64,000 bases of DNA from contig NZ_CAKMMG010000007.1 of NCBI RefSeq assembly GCF_927798115.1, forward strand, positions 124,001 through 188,000, written 5' to 3'. How positions within the stretch are numbered: position 1 is the first letter of the stretch; every line of letters begins with the position of its first letter. This DNA is from Paenibacillus auburnensis (lineage in GTDB: Bacteria > Bacillota > Bacilli > Paenibacillales > Paenibacillaceae). Made by a program: the position numbers and the translations under genes. Under the pieces are notes generated by a model, which saw only the letters and a program-made list of their open reading frames with translations, had not been told where the DNA came from and ran no database searches. Shown here in pieces: positions 41,821-50,643 of the stretch.

Positions 41821-42825
41821 GTGCGTCCTATTATACTAGGCGTCTGTTCGGCGCTGTTTTTTGCAGTAACTTTTGTGCTTAACCGGCGGATGGAGCTGTC
41901 AGGGGGGAGCTGGGCATGGAGCGCCTCGCTGCGCTACTTGTTTACACTGCCGTTTCTGTTGGCGATTGTAGCAGGGCGGGGCCGGCTGAAGCCGCTTCTG
42001 TCAGCAATGAAGGAGCGCCCTGCAGCATGGCTGCTCTGGGGAACGGTCGGTTTTGGCCTGTTCTACGCTCCGATCTGCTTCGCGGCCGCATATGCTCCTG
42101 GCTGGCTGACAGCCGGAACCTGGCAGCTAACGATTATTTCCGGATCGCTGCTCGCCCCGTTCTTCGGCCGATGGGTGAACGGACCTGACGGGCGGGTCTA
42201 TGAGCGCGGCCGAATCCCGTTCCGCGGCCTCGGATTGTCACTGATTATTCTGGCCGGAGTGGCGCTGCTCCAGACTGAGCATGCCCGTGAGCTGGCTATA
42301 TCTCAGGTGCTGCTCGGCATCGTGCCGGTGCTGATTGCTTCCTTCGCCTATCCGCTTGGCAACCGCAAGATGATGGAGCTGTGCGGAGACCGGCTGGACG
42401 TCTTTCAGCGCATTCTTGGCATGACTCTGGCCAGTCTGCCTTTTTGGCTGATCCTGGCGCTCATCGGTTATGCAGATGCCGGGCTGCCTACAGGCTCCCA
42501 AGCTGGACAATCGTTGATTGTTGCCGTTTCTTCCGGAGTGATCGCTACCGTCCTGTTCTTCCGCGCCACGGATATGGTGCGCAGCAGCATGAGCGGGCTC
42601 GCGGCAGTGGAGGCCACCCAGTCGCTTGAGGTATTATTCGCCCTTGCCGGTGAAATGCTGATTCTGTCCTCCCCGCTGCCATCCCTGCTGTCCTGGATAG
42701 GGATTGCTGTCATTATCATTGGAATGGCTCTGCATAGTATGTTCTCCCAGAGCGCTCTAAACAGGACGGCGCGGGCAAAAAGCCGGAAACTCTCTCCTCC
42801 CTTCGCTGCAGGCAACGAGGAGTAG
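41821..42825 (+). CDS. DMT-superfamily efflux-type transporter (EmrE-like, ten helices)
   Basis: 334 residues with about ten membrane segments (from ILGVCSALFFAVTFVLNRR to WIGIAVIIIGMALHSMFSQ), matching the multidrug resistance efflux transporter family of the drug/metabolite transporter group. Substrate is unknown. GTG 41821 lies after AAAGAGATG; in-frame starts upstream to 41758 extend into DNA without a ribosome binding site. Start is therefore moderately certain. Confidence 0.8.
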   Translation: MRPIILGVCSALFFAVTFVLNRRMELSGGSWAWSASLRYLFTLPFLLAIVAGRGRLKPLLSAMKERPAAWLLWGTVGFGLFYAPICFAAAYAPGWLTAGTWQLTIISGSLLAPFFGRWVNGPDGRVYERGRIPFRGLGLSLIILAGVALLQTEHARELAISQVLLGIVPVLIASFAYPLGNRKMMELCGDRLDVFQRILGMTLASLPFWLILALIGYADAGLPTGSQAGQSLIVAVSSGVIATVLFFRATDMVRSSMSGLAAVEATQSLEVLFALAGEMLILSSPLPSLLSWIGIAVIIIGMALHSMFSQSALNRTARAKSRKLSPPFAAGNEE

Positions 42826-42834
42826 AGAGGGTTG

Positions 42835-42863
42835 TTGCGGTACCCGTAGCATACCGATATAAT
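42835..42863 (+). promoter_or_regulatory. Sigma-A promoter of the tsaE operon
   Basis: TTGCGG (42835-42840), a 17-base spacer and TATAAT (42858-42863); transcription start about 42870, shortly before the tsaE ribosome binding site. Confidence 0.7.
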
Positions 42864-42910
42864 TAAAAGTATTGCGGTGTTGGTACTATTTTAAAAGGTG
42901 GAGTTGCAGC

Positions 42911-43402
42911 TTGGACATTAACGATGAAACGGTGTTCACTTACCGTTCGTACAGCCTCCAGGATACGGAGCTGCTGGCAGCTGCGATAGCCGCCGCAGCT
43001 ACAGCCGGTATGGTGATTGGCCTCGACGGGGATCTGGGTGCGGGGAAGACGGCGTTCTCGCAAGGTTTTGCGCGCCATTTGGGCGTGCAGGGGATTGTTA
43101 ACAGTCCTACTTTTACTATAATCAAAGAATATGATGGGCGTCTGCCGCTGTATCATATGGATGTATACCGGATCTCGCTGCAGGAAGCGGACGAGCTTGG
43201 ACTGGACGAATATTTCTACGGGCAGGGAGTATGCCTGGTGGAATGGAGCAGTATCATCACAGATTTGATGCCGCCGCGGCATCTGCATATATATATGGAA
43301 ACAGCCGGACCGGAGGAACGTATCATTACGATAACCGGAACCGGGGAGCCTTATGGTGAATTGTGCCGGGAGCTGATCCAGAAGTGGGGTAAACAAGGAT
43401 GA
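42911..43402 (+). CDS. tsaE: tRNA threonylcarbamoyladenosine biosynthesis ATPase TsaE
   Basis: 163 residues. It is the ATPase that supports t6A synthesis at position 37 of ANN-decoding tRNAs. P-loop GDLGAGKTAFSQG and family text NSPTFTIIKEY, YHMDVYRI and VEWSSIITDLMP are present. TTG 42911 follows AAGGTGGAG at 8 bases. It overlaps tsaB by 4 bases and forms an operon with tsaB, rimI and tsaD. Confidence 0.93.
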   Translation: MDINDETVFTYRSYSLQDTELLAAAIAAAATAGMVIGLDGDLGAGKTAFSQGFARHLGVQGIVNSPTFTIIKEYDGRLPLYHMDVYRISLQEADELGLDEYFYGQGVCLVEWSSIITDLMPPRHLHIYMETAGPEERIITITGTGEPYGELCRELIQKWGKQG

Positions 43403-44235
43403 TGAACGAAAATAAAGGGCCGCGCAAGCGGCTTTTGGCGCTGGATACATCAACGGCTGTCCTGGGAGTAGCTATAACTGAAGAAGGCAGACTATTGCAT
43501 GAGATTAATGCATCCGGGGAGCGGAACCATTCTGTGCACCTGCTGCCGATTATTGAGCAGGCCTTGCAGGCCAGCGGTACGGATGCCTCGATGCTTAACG
43601 GAGTGGCTGTCGGTCTGGGTCCAGGCTCATACACGGGTACCCGTATTGCGGTGACTGCGGCCAAGACGCTGGCCTGGGCCTGGAAGGTGCCGGTCGTCGG
43701 CATTTCCAGCCTGCATGCGCTGGCCTGGGGCGGGTATGCTGCTATACAGGAGAAGCGGGCTGCTGCGGCTGAACAGGCTGCACACACGGACGGATTTGGG
43801 CCGGACTGGATTATTCCTCTGCTCGATGCGCGGCGGGGGCAAGTTTACACAGGATTATTCGCTTCTGGCGGAGCCCTCGCTCCGCAGCGCATCGAACCGG
43901 ATGCTATCCGCCTTATGGCTGACTGGGTGCTGTTTTTGGCAGACAGGCTAAAACAGGCAGAGGCAGAGGGCAGCAGACCGCGGACCGTCTGGTTTGTCGG
44001 AGAGACTGCCCTGCATGGCAGCGGGGACAGTCTTCGTCCGCTGCTTGGAGCAGCGGAAGTGCATGCGGAGCCTTACGAGCTGGAAGGGCGCTGGGCAGCG
44101 CTCCTTGGTGAGGAACGCCTGCTCACGGGCAGCGGCGGTGACGATATTCACGGGTTAATCCCGAATTATACCCAGCTTACTGAAGCGGAAGCCAATCTGC
44201 GCCGGAGCAGTGAAGGGAGCGCGAGCAAAGTATGA
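43399..44235 (+). CDS. tsaB: tRNA threonylcarbamoyladenosine biosynthesis protein TsaB
   Basis: 278 residues, an ASKHA-fold partner of TsaD in t6A synthesis. LLALDTSTAVLGVAITEE, then GLGPGSYTGTRIAVTAAKTLAW and the YTGLF/LDARRGQVY segments are characteristic. ATG 43399 overlaps the tsaE stop (ATGATGAA). The gene overlaps rimI by 4 bases, indicating coupling. Confidence 0.93.
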   Translation: MMNENKGPRKRLLALDTSTAVLGVAITEEGRLLHEINASGERNHSVHLLPIIEQALQASGTDASMLNGVAVGLGPGSYTGTRIAVTAAKTLAWAWKVPVVGISSLHALAWGGYAAIQEKRAAAAEQAAHTDGFGPDWIIPLLDARRGQVYTGLFASGGALAPQRIEPDAIRLMADWVLFLADRLKQAEAEGSRPRTVWFVGETALHGSGDSLRPLLGAAEVHAEPYELEGRWAALLGEERLLTGSGGDDIHGLIPNYTQLTEAEANLRRSSEGSASKV

Positions 44236-44756
44236 CGGACCCTACGCGGGCGGGAGAACAGGAGAGTGGTCCTGTATTTCGCCTGATGAAGCTTGAGGAT
44301 ATTCCAGAGATTCTCGTGATCGAACGGGAAGCTTTTACGATGCCCTGGACGGAGGAAGCGTTCCGTAATGAGCTGACCCATAATCATTTTGCCAAATACA
44401 TGGTGATGGAGCTGGCCGGCCATATCATCGGCTATGCCGGGATGTGGGCGATTGTCGACGAGGCCCATGTGACGAACATTGCGCTGCTCGAAGCTTATCG
44501 GGGACGCAAATGGGGCGACCGGCTGTTGGAGGAGCTGATGAAGACGGCGAGCTTTTTGGGTATGAAGTCCATTACGCTAGAGGTGCGGGTCTCGAATGAG
44601 GTGGCCCAGAATTTATACCGCAAAAAAGGTTTCCGGCCGGCCGGTACCCGCAAGGGGTATTATTCGGACAACCGTGAGGATGCGCTGATTATGTGGGCGG
44701 ATCTGCCGGAGTATGGAGAGCAAGGGTTGACGGAAGGAAGCGTGGATCTAAAATGA
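44232..44756 (+). CDS. rimI: Ribosomal protein S18 alanine N-acetyltransferase-like (RimI)
   Basis: GNAT acetyltransferase, 174 residues. The family pattern RLMKLEDIPEILVIEREAF, TNIALLEAYRGRKWGDRLLEE (acetyl-CoA loop), EVRVSNEVAQNLYRKKGF and RKGYYSDNREDALIMWA matches RimI. Between tsaB and tsaD is its usual place in Firmicutes. Substrate is inferred from the family. Confidence 0.9.
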   Translation: MTDPTRAGEQESGPVFRLMKLEDIPEILVIEREAFTMPWTEEAFRNELTHNHFAKYMVMELAGHIIGYAGMWAIVDEAHVTNIALLEAYRGRKWGDRLLEELMKTASFLGMKSITLEVRVSNEVAQNLYRKKGFRPAGTRKGYYSDNREDALIMWADLPEYGEQGLTEGSVDLK

Positions 44757-45802
44757 ATACTGAAACAGGCGCTATTGAGCCTGTACTTATATTGGCTATT
44801 GAGACGAGCTGTGATGAAACCTCAGTAGCAGTGATCAAAGACGGCCACGAGGTGCTGGCGAATATTATTTCCAGCCAGATTGAAACTCACCGCGCCTTCG
44901 GCGGCGTAGTGCCGGAGGTGGCCTCACGCAAGCATGTCGAGGTAATCACCCTGGTGATTGAGGAGGCGCTGGCAGCTGCTGGGGTACAGCCCGAGGAGCT
45001 TACGGCAGTTGCGGTTACGCAAGGACCGGGACTCGTCGGCGCGCTGCTGGTGGGTGTTGTTGCGGCCAAAAGCCTAGCGCTGGCCTGGGGCAAGCCGCTA
45101 ATCGGCACGCATCATATTGCCGGGCACATTTATGCCAACCGGCTAGTGAAGGAATTGCAGTATCCGTGCATGACCCTCGTTGTATCCGGAGGACATACGG
45201 AGCTGGTTAACATGGAGCGCGAAGGGGATTTCCGGATTATCGGACGCACCCGCGATGATGCGGTCGGCGAAGCCTACGACAAAGTCGCCCGCGCACTTGG
45301 TTTTCCGTATCCGGGTGGTCCGCATGTAGACCGTCTGGCCCGTGAAGCAGCAGAAGCGGTGGCCTTGCCGCGTGTATGGCTGGAGCCGGATTCCTATGAT
45401 TTCAGCTTCAGCGGTCTGAAGTCGGCAGTGCTGAATGTGGTGAACCAGAGCAAGATGAAGGGACTGGAACCGGATGTGGCCGGCATTGCCCGCGGCTTCC
45501 AGGAATCTGTAGTCGAGGTGCTGGTGGAGAAGGCCGTCAGGGCTGTAAAAGCCTGTGAGGCCAAGCAACTTCTGCTCTGCGGCGGGGTTGCTGCCAACAA
45601 AGGGCTGCGTGAAGCACTGGTATCCCGCTGCGAGGCAGAGGGCATTGAGCTGATCATTCCTCCGCCGGTGTACTGCACGGATAATGCTGCGATGATCGGT
45701 GCTGCGGCCTATGTGAAATGGCGGCATGACGGCAGTACACCGCTGGATATGGTTGCCGATCCGGGCTTATCGCTGGAAAAATGGTCGGTGTCCGCCTATT
45801 GA
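44753..45802 (+). CDS. tsaD: tRNA threonylcarbamoyladenosine transferase TsaD
   Basis: 349 residues. It transfers threonylcarbamoyl from TC-AMP to A37 of tRNA, with TsaB and TsaE. ILAIETSCDETSVAVI, the metal ligands HHIAGHIYA, VSGGHTEL and DDAVGEAYDKVARALGFPYPGG are typical. ATG 44753 overlaps the rimI stop (ATGA). An in-frame start at 44693 would overlap rimI by 60 bases and lacks support. The promoter of the leuA leader lies over its last codons. Confidence 0.95.
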   Translation: MNTETGAIEPVLILAIETSCDETSVAVIKDGHEVLANIISSQIETHRAFGGVVPEVASRKHVEVITLVIEEALAAAGVQPEELTAVAVTQGPGLVGALLVGVVAAKSLALAWGKPLIGTHHIAGHIYANRLVKELQYPCMTLVVSGGHTELVNMEREGDFRIIGRTRDDAVGEAYDKVARALGFPYPGGPHVDRLAREAAEAVALPRVWLEPDSYDFSFSGLKSAVLNVVNQSKMKGLEPDVAGIARGFQESVVEVLVEKAVRAVKACEAKQLLLCGGVAANKGLREALVSRCEAEGIELIIPPPVYCTDNAAMIGAAAYVKWRHDGSTPLDMVADPGLSLEKWSVSAY

Positions 45803-45828
45803 CATCCTTTGAACGGGAAGAGTATAAT
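45799..45828 (+). promoter_or_regulatory. Strong sigma-A promoter of the leuA T-box leader
   Basis: Consensus TTGACA (45799-45804), an 18-base spacer and consensus TATAAT (45823-45828). It starts inside the tsaD stop region; transcription should begin near 45835, at the first T-box. Confidence 0.85.
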
Positions 45829-45834
45829 CTACCC

Positions 45835-46211
45835 AATTCAATGATGCAAACGCGATGAAGGGAAGCAGTAGGGATAGCTCCGGGATAAGAGAACTGCGGG
45901 TAGGTGCGACGCAGCCGAAGGAGACCTGAACTCGTCCGGGAGCGGAGCGGTGGAAGCGGGATGTTCTTTCTAGAGGGACATTAAACGGCATGCAGATTGT
46001 GCCGGACCTTTCGTACACCGCTACGGGTAACCTCCGTGAGAGGGTGGTCAAGGCAGTGGAGGCGGATGCTGAAGCAACCGTATGAACTTGCCTGACTATT
46101 GAGTGGATATTCAGAGGACAGCAGAAATTGGGCTGATCCGGAATATCAACAAGAGTGGTACCGCGAAGGTTAACAGCCTGTCGTCTCTTGATAGAGACGG
46201 CAGGCTTTTTT
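45835..46211 (+). ncRNA. T-box riboswitch 1 of the leuA leader (leucine specifier)
   Basis: A tRNA-sensing leader. Stem I has GATGAAGG, AGTAGGGAT, the AGAGAACTGCGGGTAGGTGCGA-type distal loop, and CTC (45931-45933, Leu) in the specifier position of GAACTCG. The T-box sequence AGAGTGGTACCGCG is at 46152-46165, with UGGU to pair with the tRNA ACCA end. The terminator (AGCCTGTCGTCTCT with AGAGACGGCAGGCT, then TTTTT) is at 46175-46211. Uncharged leucine tRNA would favour read-through. Confidence 0.9.
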
Positions 46212-46214
46212 GTG

Positions 46215-46542
46215 TACTTATAGGGATTACACGCAATGAACGGGAGCAGTAGATGACGAAGGTGTACAGAGAGCTGCGGGGTGGTGCGACGCAGACGCCT
46301 ATGAAGCATTGAATCTCGCCCGGGAGCGGAGCGGCGGAAAATACAGATGTACGCCGCAACGGATGTCTCCGTTACCAGACACTCATCCTTGGCTGACCTG
46401 TGCCTTAAATGGACACGAGGCTAAGGATGGGAAAGAGCTGGACGCAGCTTGCGGTTTGCTATGAATAGGAGCCGGATGCGTCAAAAAGAGTGGTACCGCG
46501 GAGGGGTAACCCGCCGTCTCTTTATAGAGACGGCGGGTTTTT
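46215..46542 (+). ncRNA. T-box riboswitch 2 of the leuA leader (leucine specifier)
   Basis: A second complete T-box directly after the first. Stem I has ATGAACGGGAGCAGTAGATG, a GGTGGTGCGACGCAG-type distal loop, and CTC (46315-46317) aligned with the specifier of copy 1 (both followed by G-Y-CCGGGAGCGGAGCGG). The T-box AGAGTGGTACCGCGG is at 46487-46501. The terminator ACCCGCCGTCTCT with its complement and TTTTT spans 46509-46542. Both terminators must be passed to reach leuA. Confidence 0.9.
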
Positions 46543-46671
46543 GTGTTGAGATCAAAGCGGTTGAGATGCTGCCGGCAGCAGTGGGCGGGAACAGCAGGGG
46601 GCAAGTCGACGTGTGCCCTGCGCAACATCCAGTGAACAGCGTATGCTAACTAAACTTTAGGAGGGTTTTCC
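46543..46671 (+). promoter_or_regulatory. Leader between T-box 2 and leuA
   Basis: It contains a hairpin GCAGGG-GCA/TGC-CCTGC (46594-46622) and, at 46638-46664, AGCGTATGCTAACTAAACTT followed by TAGGAGG. The latter is a shortened form of the leader motif seen before sspH and groEL. Confidence 0.5.
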
Positions 46672-48240
46672 ATGATTATACCGGTGAAAAAACGGATTCA
46701 AATTTTTGATACAACGCTGCGTGACGGCGAGCAGGCTCCCGGAGCTAGCCTGACGCCTGAACAAAAGATCGTACTCGCTTATAAGCTGGCTGAGCTGGGC
46801 GTGGATGTGCTGGAGCCAGGGTTTCCGATTTCGAGCCCGGGGGATTTTGCCGCTGTGGAGACGATCTCCCGCAAGGTGCAGGGCGTGGAAATCTGCGGAT
46901 TTGCCCGCGCTGTCCGGGGTGATATCGATGCCGCCGTCCGGGCGACCCGGGATGCAGAGCGGCGGCGGATTCACCTGTTCATTTCCTCTTCCGACATTCA
47001 TCTGCGCCACCAGCTGCGAAAAAGCCGGCCGGAGGTCGTAGCGGCTGCCCGTGAAATGACAGCCTATGCCCGGCAGTTCTGCGAGGTGGTGGAGTTCACT
47101 GCAATGGATGCGGCCCGGACCGGAATCGATGACCTGATTGAGATGGTTGAGGCAGTTATTGAAGAAGGGGCCACTATCATCAACCTGCCGGATACGGTCG
47201 GATATGCCTTGCCGCATGAATACGGGGAGATGTTCCGGCGGGTGCGCCTTGGCGCCAGAGGCGGACAGAATGTAAGCTATAGCGCCCATTGTCATAACGA
47301 TCTGGGGCTTGCTGTAGCGAACAGTCTGGCAGCCATTGCCGGCGGGGCAACCCAAATCGAGGTAACGGTCAACGGTGTCGGCGAACGCACCGGGAACTGT
47401 GCGCTGGAAGAGCTGGTTATGGCCCTTGAGACCCGCGGGGATGCCCTTGGCGCTGAAACGGGGATCGTGCTGGATAAGCTGTATGATACCTCACGGATGA
47501 TCAGCGGAGCGATGCATTTCCCGATTGCCTACAACAAGCCGGTCGTAGGCAGAAATGCCTTCCAGCACGAGTCCGGTATACATCAGGACGGTTTGCTGAA
47601 GGACCGAAGCACGTACGAGATTATGGACCCTGAGCGGCTGGGGATTCCGCGCAGCATGATCATTCTGGGCAAGCACTCCGGCAGACACGCACTCAAGGAC
47701 CGCGCGGCGAAGTATGGGATTGCCCTGGATGCGGCAGAGCTGGATGCCCTCTACGAATCCTTCAAAGAGACAGCCGACAGGCAGAAAGCGGTCAGCGATG
47801 ACGAGCTGCTGCGGATGGTCAGCACGGCTACCGGACAGCAGGCCCAGGTCTACGAGCTGGGCGATGTTCAGGTGCTGGCCGGCAGCGCCCCGCGGAGGGT
47901 GGCAGCAGTGACGGTCCGCCACCTGCAAAACGGCACAGAAAATGCGTACACCAGCACCGGTAGCGGCCCGCTGGAGGCAGTCATTGCTGCAATCAGCCAG
48001 GGAATCGCCGAGCATATCAGCTTTGCGGGACTGGAGCTGCATTCACTGGGCAGCGGGGAGAACGCCCAGGCCGAAGCTGCGGTTATGGTGGAATGGGAAG
48101 GCAGTAAGTTCCGGGGGACAGCGATCCATCAGGATATTGTGATGGCAGCAGGGATAGCTTATATCGCCGCCTGCAATGCGGCACTGCTCTCCGCCCAGGT
48201 GGAGCAGGTCCGGGAAGAAGCTTTGCCTGTAGTGGAATAG
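46672..48240 (+). CDS. leuA: 2-isopropylmalate synthase
   Basis: First enzyme of leucine synthesis, condensing acetyl-CoA with 2-oxoisovalerate, 522 residues. The TIM barrel has FDTTLRDGEQAPGASL, HCHNDLGLAVANSLA (metal His-x-His) and GVGERTGNCALEE; GRNAFQHESGIHQDG follows. The C-terminal ~120 residues form the leucine-binding regulatory domain (YTSTGSGPLEAVIAAI). ATG 46672 has TAGGAGG upstream. leuB, leuC and leuD are not beside it. The leucine T-boxes support this assignment over homocitrate or citramalate synthase. Confidence 0.93.
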   Translation: MIIPVKKRIQIFDTTLRDGEQAPGASLTPEQKIVLAYKLAELGVDVLEPGFPISSPGDFAAVETISRKVQGVEICGFARAVRGDIDAAVRATRDAERRRIHLFISSSDIHLRHQLRKSRPEVVAAAREMTAYARQFCEVVEFTAMDAARTGIDDLIEMVEAVIEEGATIINLPDTVGYALPHEYGEMFRRVRLGARGGQNVSYSAHCHNDLGLAVANSLAAIAGGATQIEVTVNGVGERTGNCALEELVMALETRGDALGAETGIVLDKLYDTSRMISGAMHFPIAYNKPVVGRNAFQHESGIHQDGLLKDRSTYEIMDPERLGIPRSMIILGKHSGRHALKDRAAKYGIALDAAELDALYESFKETADRQKAVSDDELLRMVSTATGQQAQVYELGDVQVLAGSAPRRVAAVTVRHLQNGTENAYTSTGSGPLEAVIAAISQGIAEHISFAGLELHSLGSGENAQAEAAVMVEWEGSKFRGTAIHQDIVMAAGIAYIAACNAALLSAQVEQVREEALPVVE

Positions 48241-48250
48241 GCAGGGGTTG

Positions 48251-48299
48251 CAGACCCTCATCTTGGTGCATAAACGCGCCATGATGAGGGTCTGTTTTT
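48251..48299 (+). terminator. Terminator of leuA
   Basis: CAGACCCTCAT..GGTGC pairs with GCGCC..ATGATGAGGGTCTG (about 15 bp) and is followed by TTTTTC. Confidence 0.9.
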
Positions 48300-48377
48300 C
48301 ATTGGGCCGGGCATTCTGTACGGCTTCCTTCATTGATTTGCAGGATGGAAATTTAGCCCATGCGGCTTTTGTCAAGA

Positions 48378-48636
48378 TGTGGACAACGTTATCCACATAT
48401 TCTGCACTAGTTGTGTAAAAACCGTGTAAAATCAGCAATAACGCCTATTTTCTGAACTGCTGAAATGTGGAGTTATCCTGTGTGAGGTTTTTGTGGAAAC
48501 TGTGGATAATGTGGATAATTCGGTGGATAAAAAGTCCTTGACAAACAAAATAGCGATTTATCGCATAAAAAAAGGCCCCGGGGGGCTTTTTTTACGGAGA
48601 GTTATACACGAAAACTGTGGATGGGAATGTGGATAA
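48378..48636. promoter_or_regulatory. Cluster of DnaA boxes in the leuA to ABC-F gap
   Basis: Perfect boxes: TTATCCACA at 48389-48397, and TGTGGATAA (same box, other strand) at 48501-48509, 48510-48518 and 48628-48636. One- or two-mismatch boxes: TGTGGACAA 48378-48386, GGTGGATAA 48522-48530, TTATACACG 48602-48610 and TGTGGATGG 48616-48624. No gene overlaps. There is no dnaA/dnaN here, so this is not recognised as oriC. Confidence 0.75.
48567..48593. terminator. Terminator of the ABC-F gene (possibly both directions)
   Basis: AAAAAAAGGCC pairs with GGGCTTTTTTT around a GC-rich loop; A-run and T-run allow use on both strands. It sits within the DnaA-box cluster. The ABC-F gene reads toward it. 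Confidence 0.7.
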
Positions 48637-48690
48637 GTTTTTATGAACAAATCGGTAACAGTTTGAAAATATTTATTTAACCTGATTACA

Positions 48691-50643
48691 TTATTCGTCA
48701 GCCAGCTGCTCCCATTCGTCAAACCGTTCGCTTAGCTGCGTTTTTTTGTCCTTTAGGTCATTCTCATGCTCCTGAAGCGCCATGTAATCCTGATAAACCT
48801 CCGGTTTGGTCATTTCATGCTCAATTCCGGCGATCTCTTCCTCCAGCCGGGCGATGGTTTCTTCCAGCTCTGAAATCTGCCGCTGCCGGTTCCGCTCCTC
48901 CCGTTTGGCCGCTTTGTCCGCTTCATAAGAGGAGGCACTGCCTTTATCTGCTGCGGCATCAAGATCGGCATTGCGCGAGGCTTTGGCCGCCGTAAGCTCG
49001 GCTTCCTCTAGGGCGATGGCTTCCAGTTCTTTTTTCTTCTCAACGTAATCATCATAGTTGCCAAGATACTGGTCGATGCCGCCGGGATGCAGCTCCAGAA
49101 CGCGCTCCGCCATTTTGTTAAGGAAATAACGGTCATGGGAGATGAATAACAGGGTTCCTTCAAAATCGATCAGGGCGGACTCCAATACCTCGCGGCTGAC
49201 CAGATCCAAATGGTTGGTAGGCTCATCGAGAATAAGCATGTTTGCGCCGCGCAGCATCAGCTTAGATAGTGCCACACGTGCTTTTTCACCACCGCTTAAA
49301 GCTGAGACCCGTTTCAGGACATCTTCCCCGCTGAACAAGAAGTTGCCGAGAATGGTACGGATCCGGGCCTCTTCAAGCATCGGATATTCGCTCCACAGCT
49401 CCTCCAGAACCGTATTGCGCGGGTTGAGCCTTGTCTGTTCCTGATCGTAATAAGCGATTTTTACTTTGGCTCCCCAGTTTACGGTTCCGGCGGATGGCTC
49501 CCGGGTACCGGTCATGCATTGCAGCAGCGTTGATTTGCCGATCCCGTTCGGGCCGATCAGTGCTGCTGTTTCGCCGCGGCGCAGTTCAAAGGATGCGTTA
49601 CGGAAGAGTGGCGCTGCTTCTTCGCTGAACGATACGGCAACGTCACGTACCTGCAGCACCTCTTTACCGGACATGAAGTCAGGCTCGAAGGAGAAGCTGG
49701 CTTTCTTCAGGTCGCCGAGCGGCTTGTCGATGCGGTCCATCTTTTCCAGCGCTTTGCGCCGGCTCTGGGCACGTTTGGTTGTAGAAGCACGCACGATGTT
49801 ACGCTGCACGAAATCCTCCATCCGGGAGATCTCATCCTGCTGCTTCTCGTACTGCTTCATGCGGATCTCATATTCTGCAGCCTTCAGCTCCATATAACGG
49901 CTATAGTTGCCTGTATACCGCCGGGACTGATGCCGCTCAATTTCAACGATCGTGGTAACCAGCCTGTCGAGGAAATACCGGTCATGGGAGACGACCAGAA
50001 TTCCGCCGGCATAGCTGCGCAGATAATCCTCCAGCCACGTCAGCGTCTCAATGTCCAGATGGTTCGTAGGTTCATCGAGCATGAGCAGATCCGGGGCCTG
50101 AAGCAGGATGCGGGCCAGCGCGAGGCGAGTCTTCTGTCCGCCGCTTAAGGTGGCAATCGGTGTATCCGGTGCGAATTCCCCGAAGCCCATCCCGTGCAGC
50201 ACGCTGCGGATGCGTGTGTTCATCTCATAACCGCCGTGGTCTTTGAACCAATCTGACCGTTTGGCGTACCGTTCCAGCAAATCCTCATACCGTTTCGGAT
50301 CATCGGCAAGCTTAGGATCAGCGATGCTCGCCTCCATCTGCCGCAGCTCGGCTTCCGCCTCGATCAGGGGAGCAAATACAGCGAGCATCTCCTCTTGGAT
50401 CGTTTTGTCCGACTGCAGCCCGCTGTTCTGGGCCAGATAGCCGATAGTTGTTTCTTTGGATTTATGAATTTGCCCGCTGTCAAAGGACATCTCACCCGCG
50501 AGGATCTGCAGGAAGGTGGATTTGCCGGCGCCATTAACGCCTACCAGTCCAACCCGTTCCTTCTCATTCACCTGCAGGCTGATGCCGTCCAGCACGCTTT
50601 GTATACCATATGATTTCGAAATTCCTGTCGCTTGAAGAAGCAT
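48691..50643 (-). CDS. ABC-F family ATPase (YdiF/Uup type)
   Basis: 650 residues with two ABC ATPase domains and no membrane helix. Domain 1 has GVNGAGKST, LSGGQKTRLALARIL and LLMLDEPTNHLD; domain 2 has GPNGIGKST, LSGGEKARVALSKL and MLILDEPTNHLD. A basic linker (RASTTKRAQSRRKALEKM) joins them and a C-terminal coiled coil (about 545-645, with EERNRQRQISELEETIARLE) ends the chain. ABC-F proteins act on the ribosome in translation or antibiotic protection; no substrate is assigned. ATG 50643 is supported by GGAGG upstream. Confidence 0.9.
   Translation of the reverse strand: MLLQATGISKSYGIQSVLDGISLQVNEKERVGLVGVNGAGKSTFLQILAGEMSFDSGQIHKSKETTIGYLAQNSGLQSDKTIQEEMLAVFAPLIEAEAELRQMEASIADPKLADDPKRYEDLLERYAKRSDWFKDHGGYEMNTRIRSVLHGMGFGEFAPDTPIATLSGGQKTRLALARILLQAPDLLMLDEPTNHLDIETLTWLEDYLRSYAGGILVVSHDRYFLDRLVTTIVEIERHQSRRYTGNYSRYMELKAAEYEIRMKQYEKQQDEISRMEDFVQRNIVRASTTKRAQSRRKALEKMDRIDKPLGDLKKASFSFEPDFMSGKEVLQVRDVAVSFSEEAAPLFRNASFELRRGETAALIGPNGIGKSTLLQCMTGTREPSAGTVNWGAKVKIAYYDQEQTRLNPRNTVLEELWSEYPMLEEARIRTILGNFLFSGEDVLKRVSALSGGEKARVALSKLMLRGANMLILDEPTNHLDLVSREVLESALIDFEGTLLFISHDRYFLNKMAERVLELHPGGIDQYLGNYDDYVEKKKELEAIALEEAELTAAKASRNADLDAAADKGSASSYEADKAAKREERNRQRQISELEETIARLEEEIAGIEHEMTKPEVYQDYMALQEHENDLKDKKTQLSERFDEWEQLADE

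Noticed and set aside
46311..46318. UCU (Ser) as specifier of the second T-box
   Set aside because: Aligning the 3' side of stem I with the first T-box puts CTC at the same position in both, and the downstream gene is leuA.
46672..48240. Homocitrate or citramalate synthase instead of leuA
   Set aside because: Leucine T-boxes and the C-terminal leucine-binding domain favour 2-isopropylmalate synthase.
48378..48636. Chromosomal origin of replication (oriC)
   Set aside because: No dnaA, dnaN or other origin-linked genes in the neighbourhood and no obvious long AT-rich unwinding element; a DnaA-box cluster outside oriC fits better.
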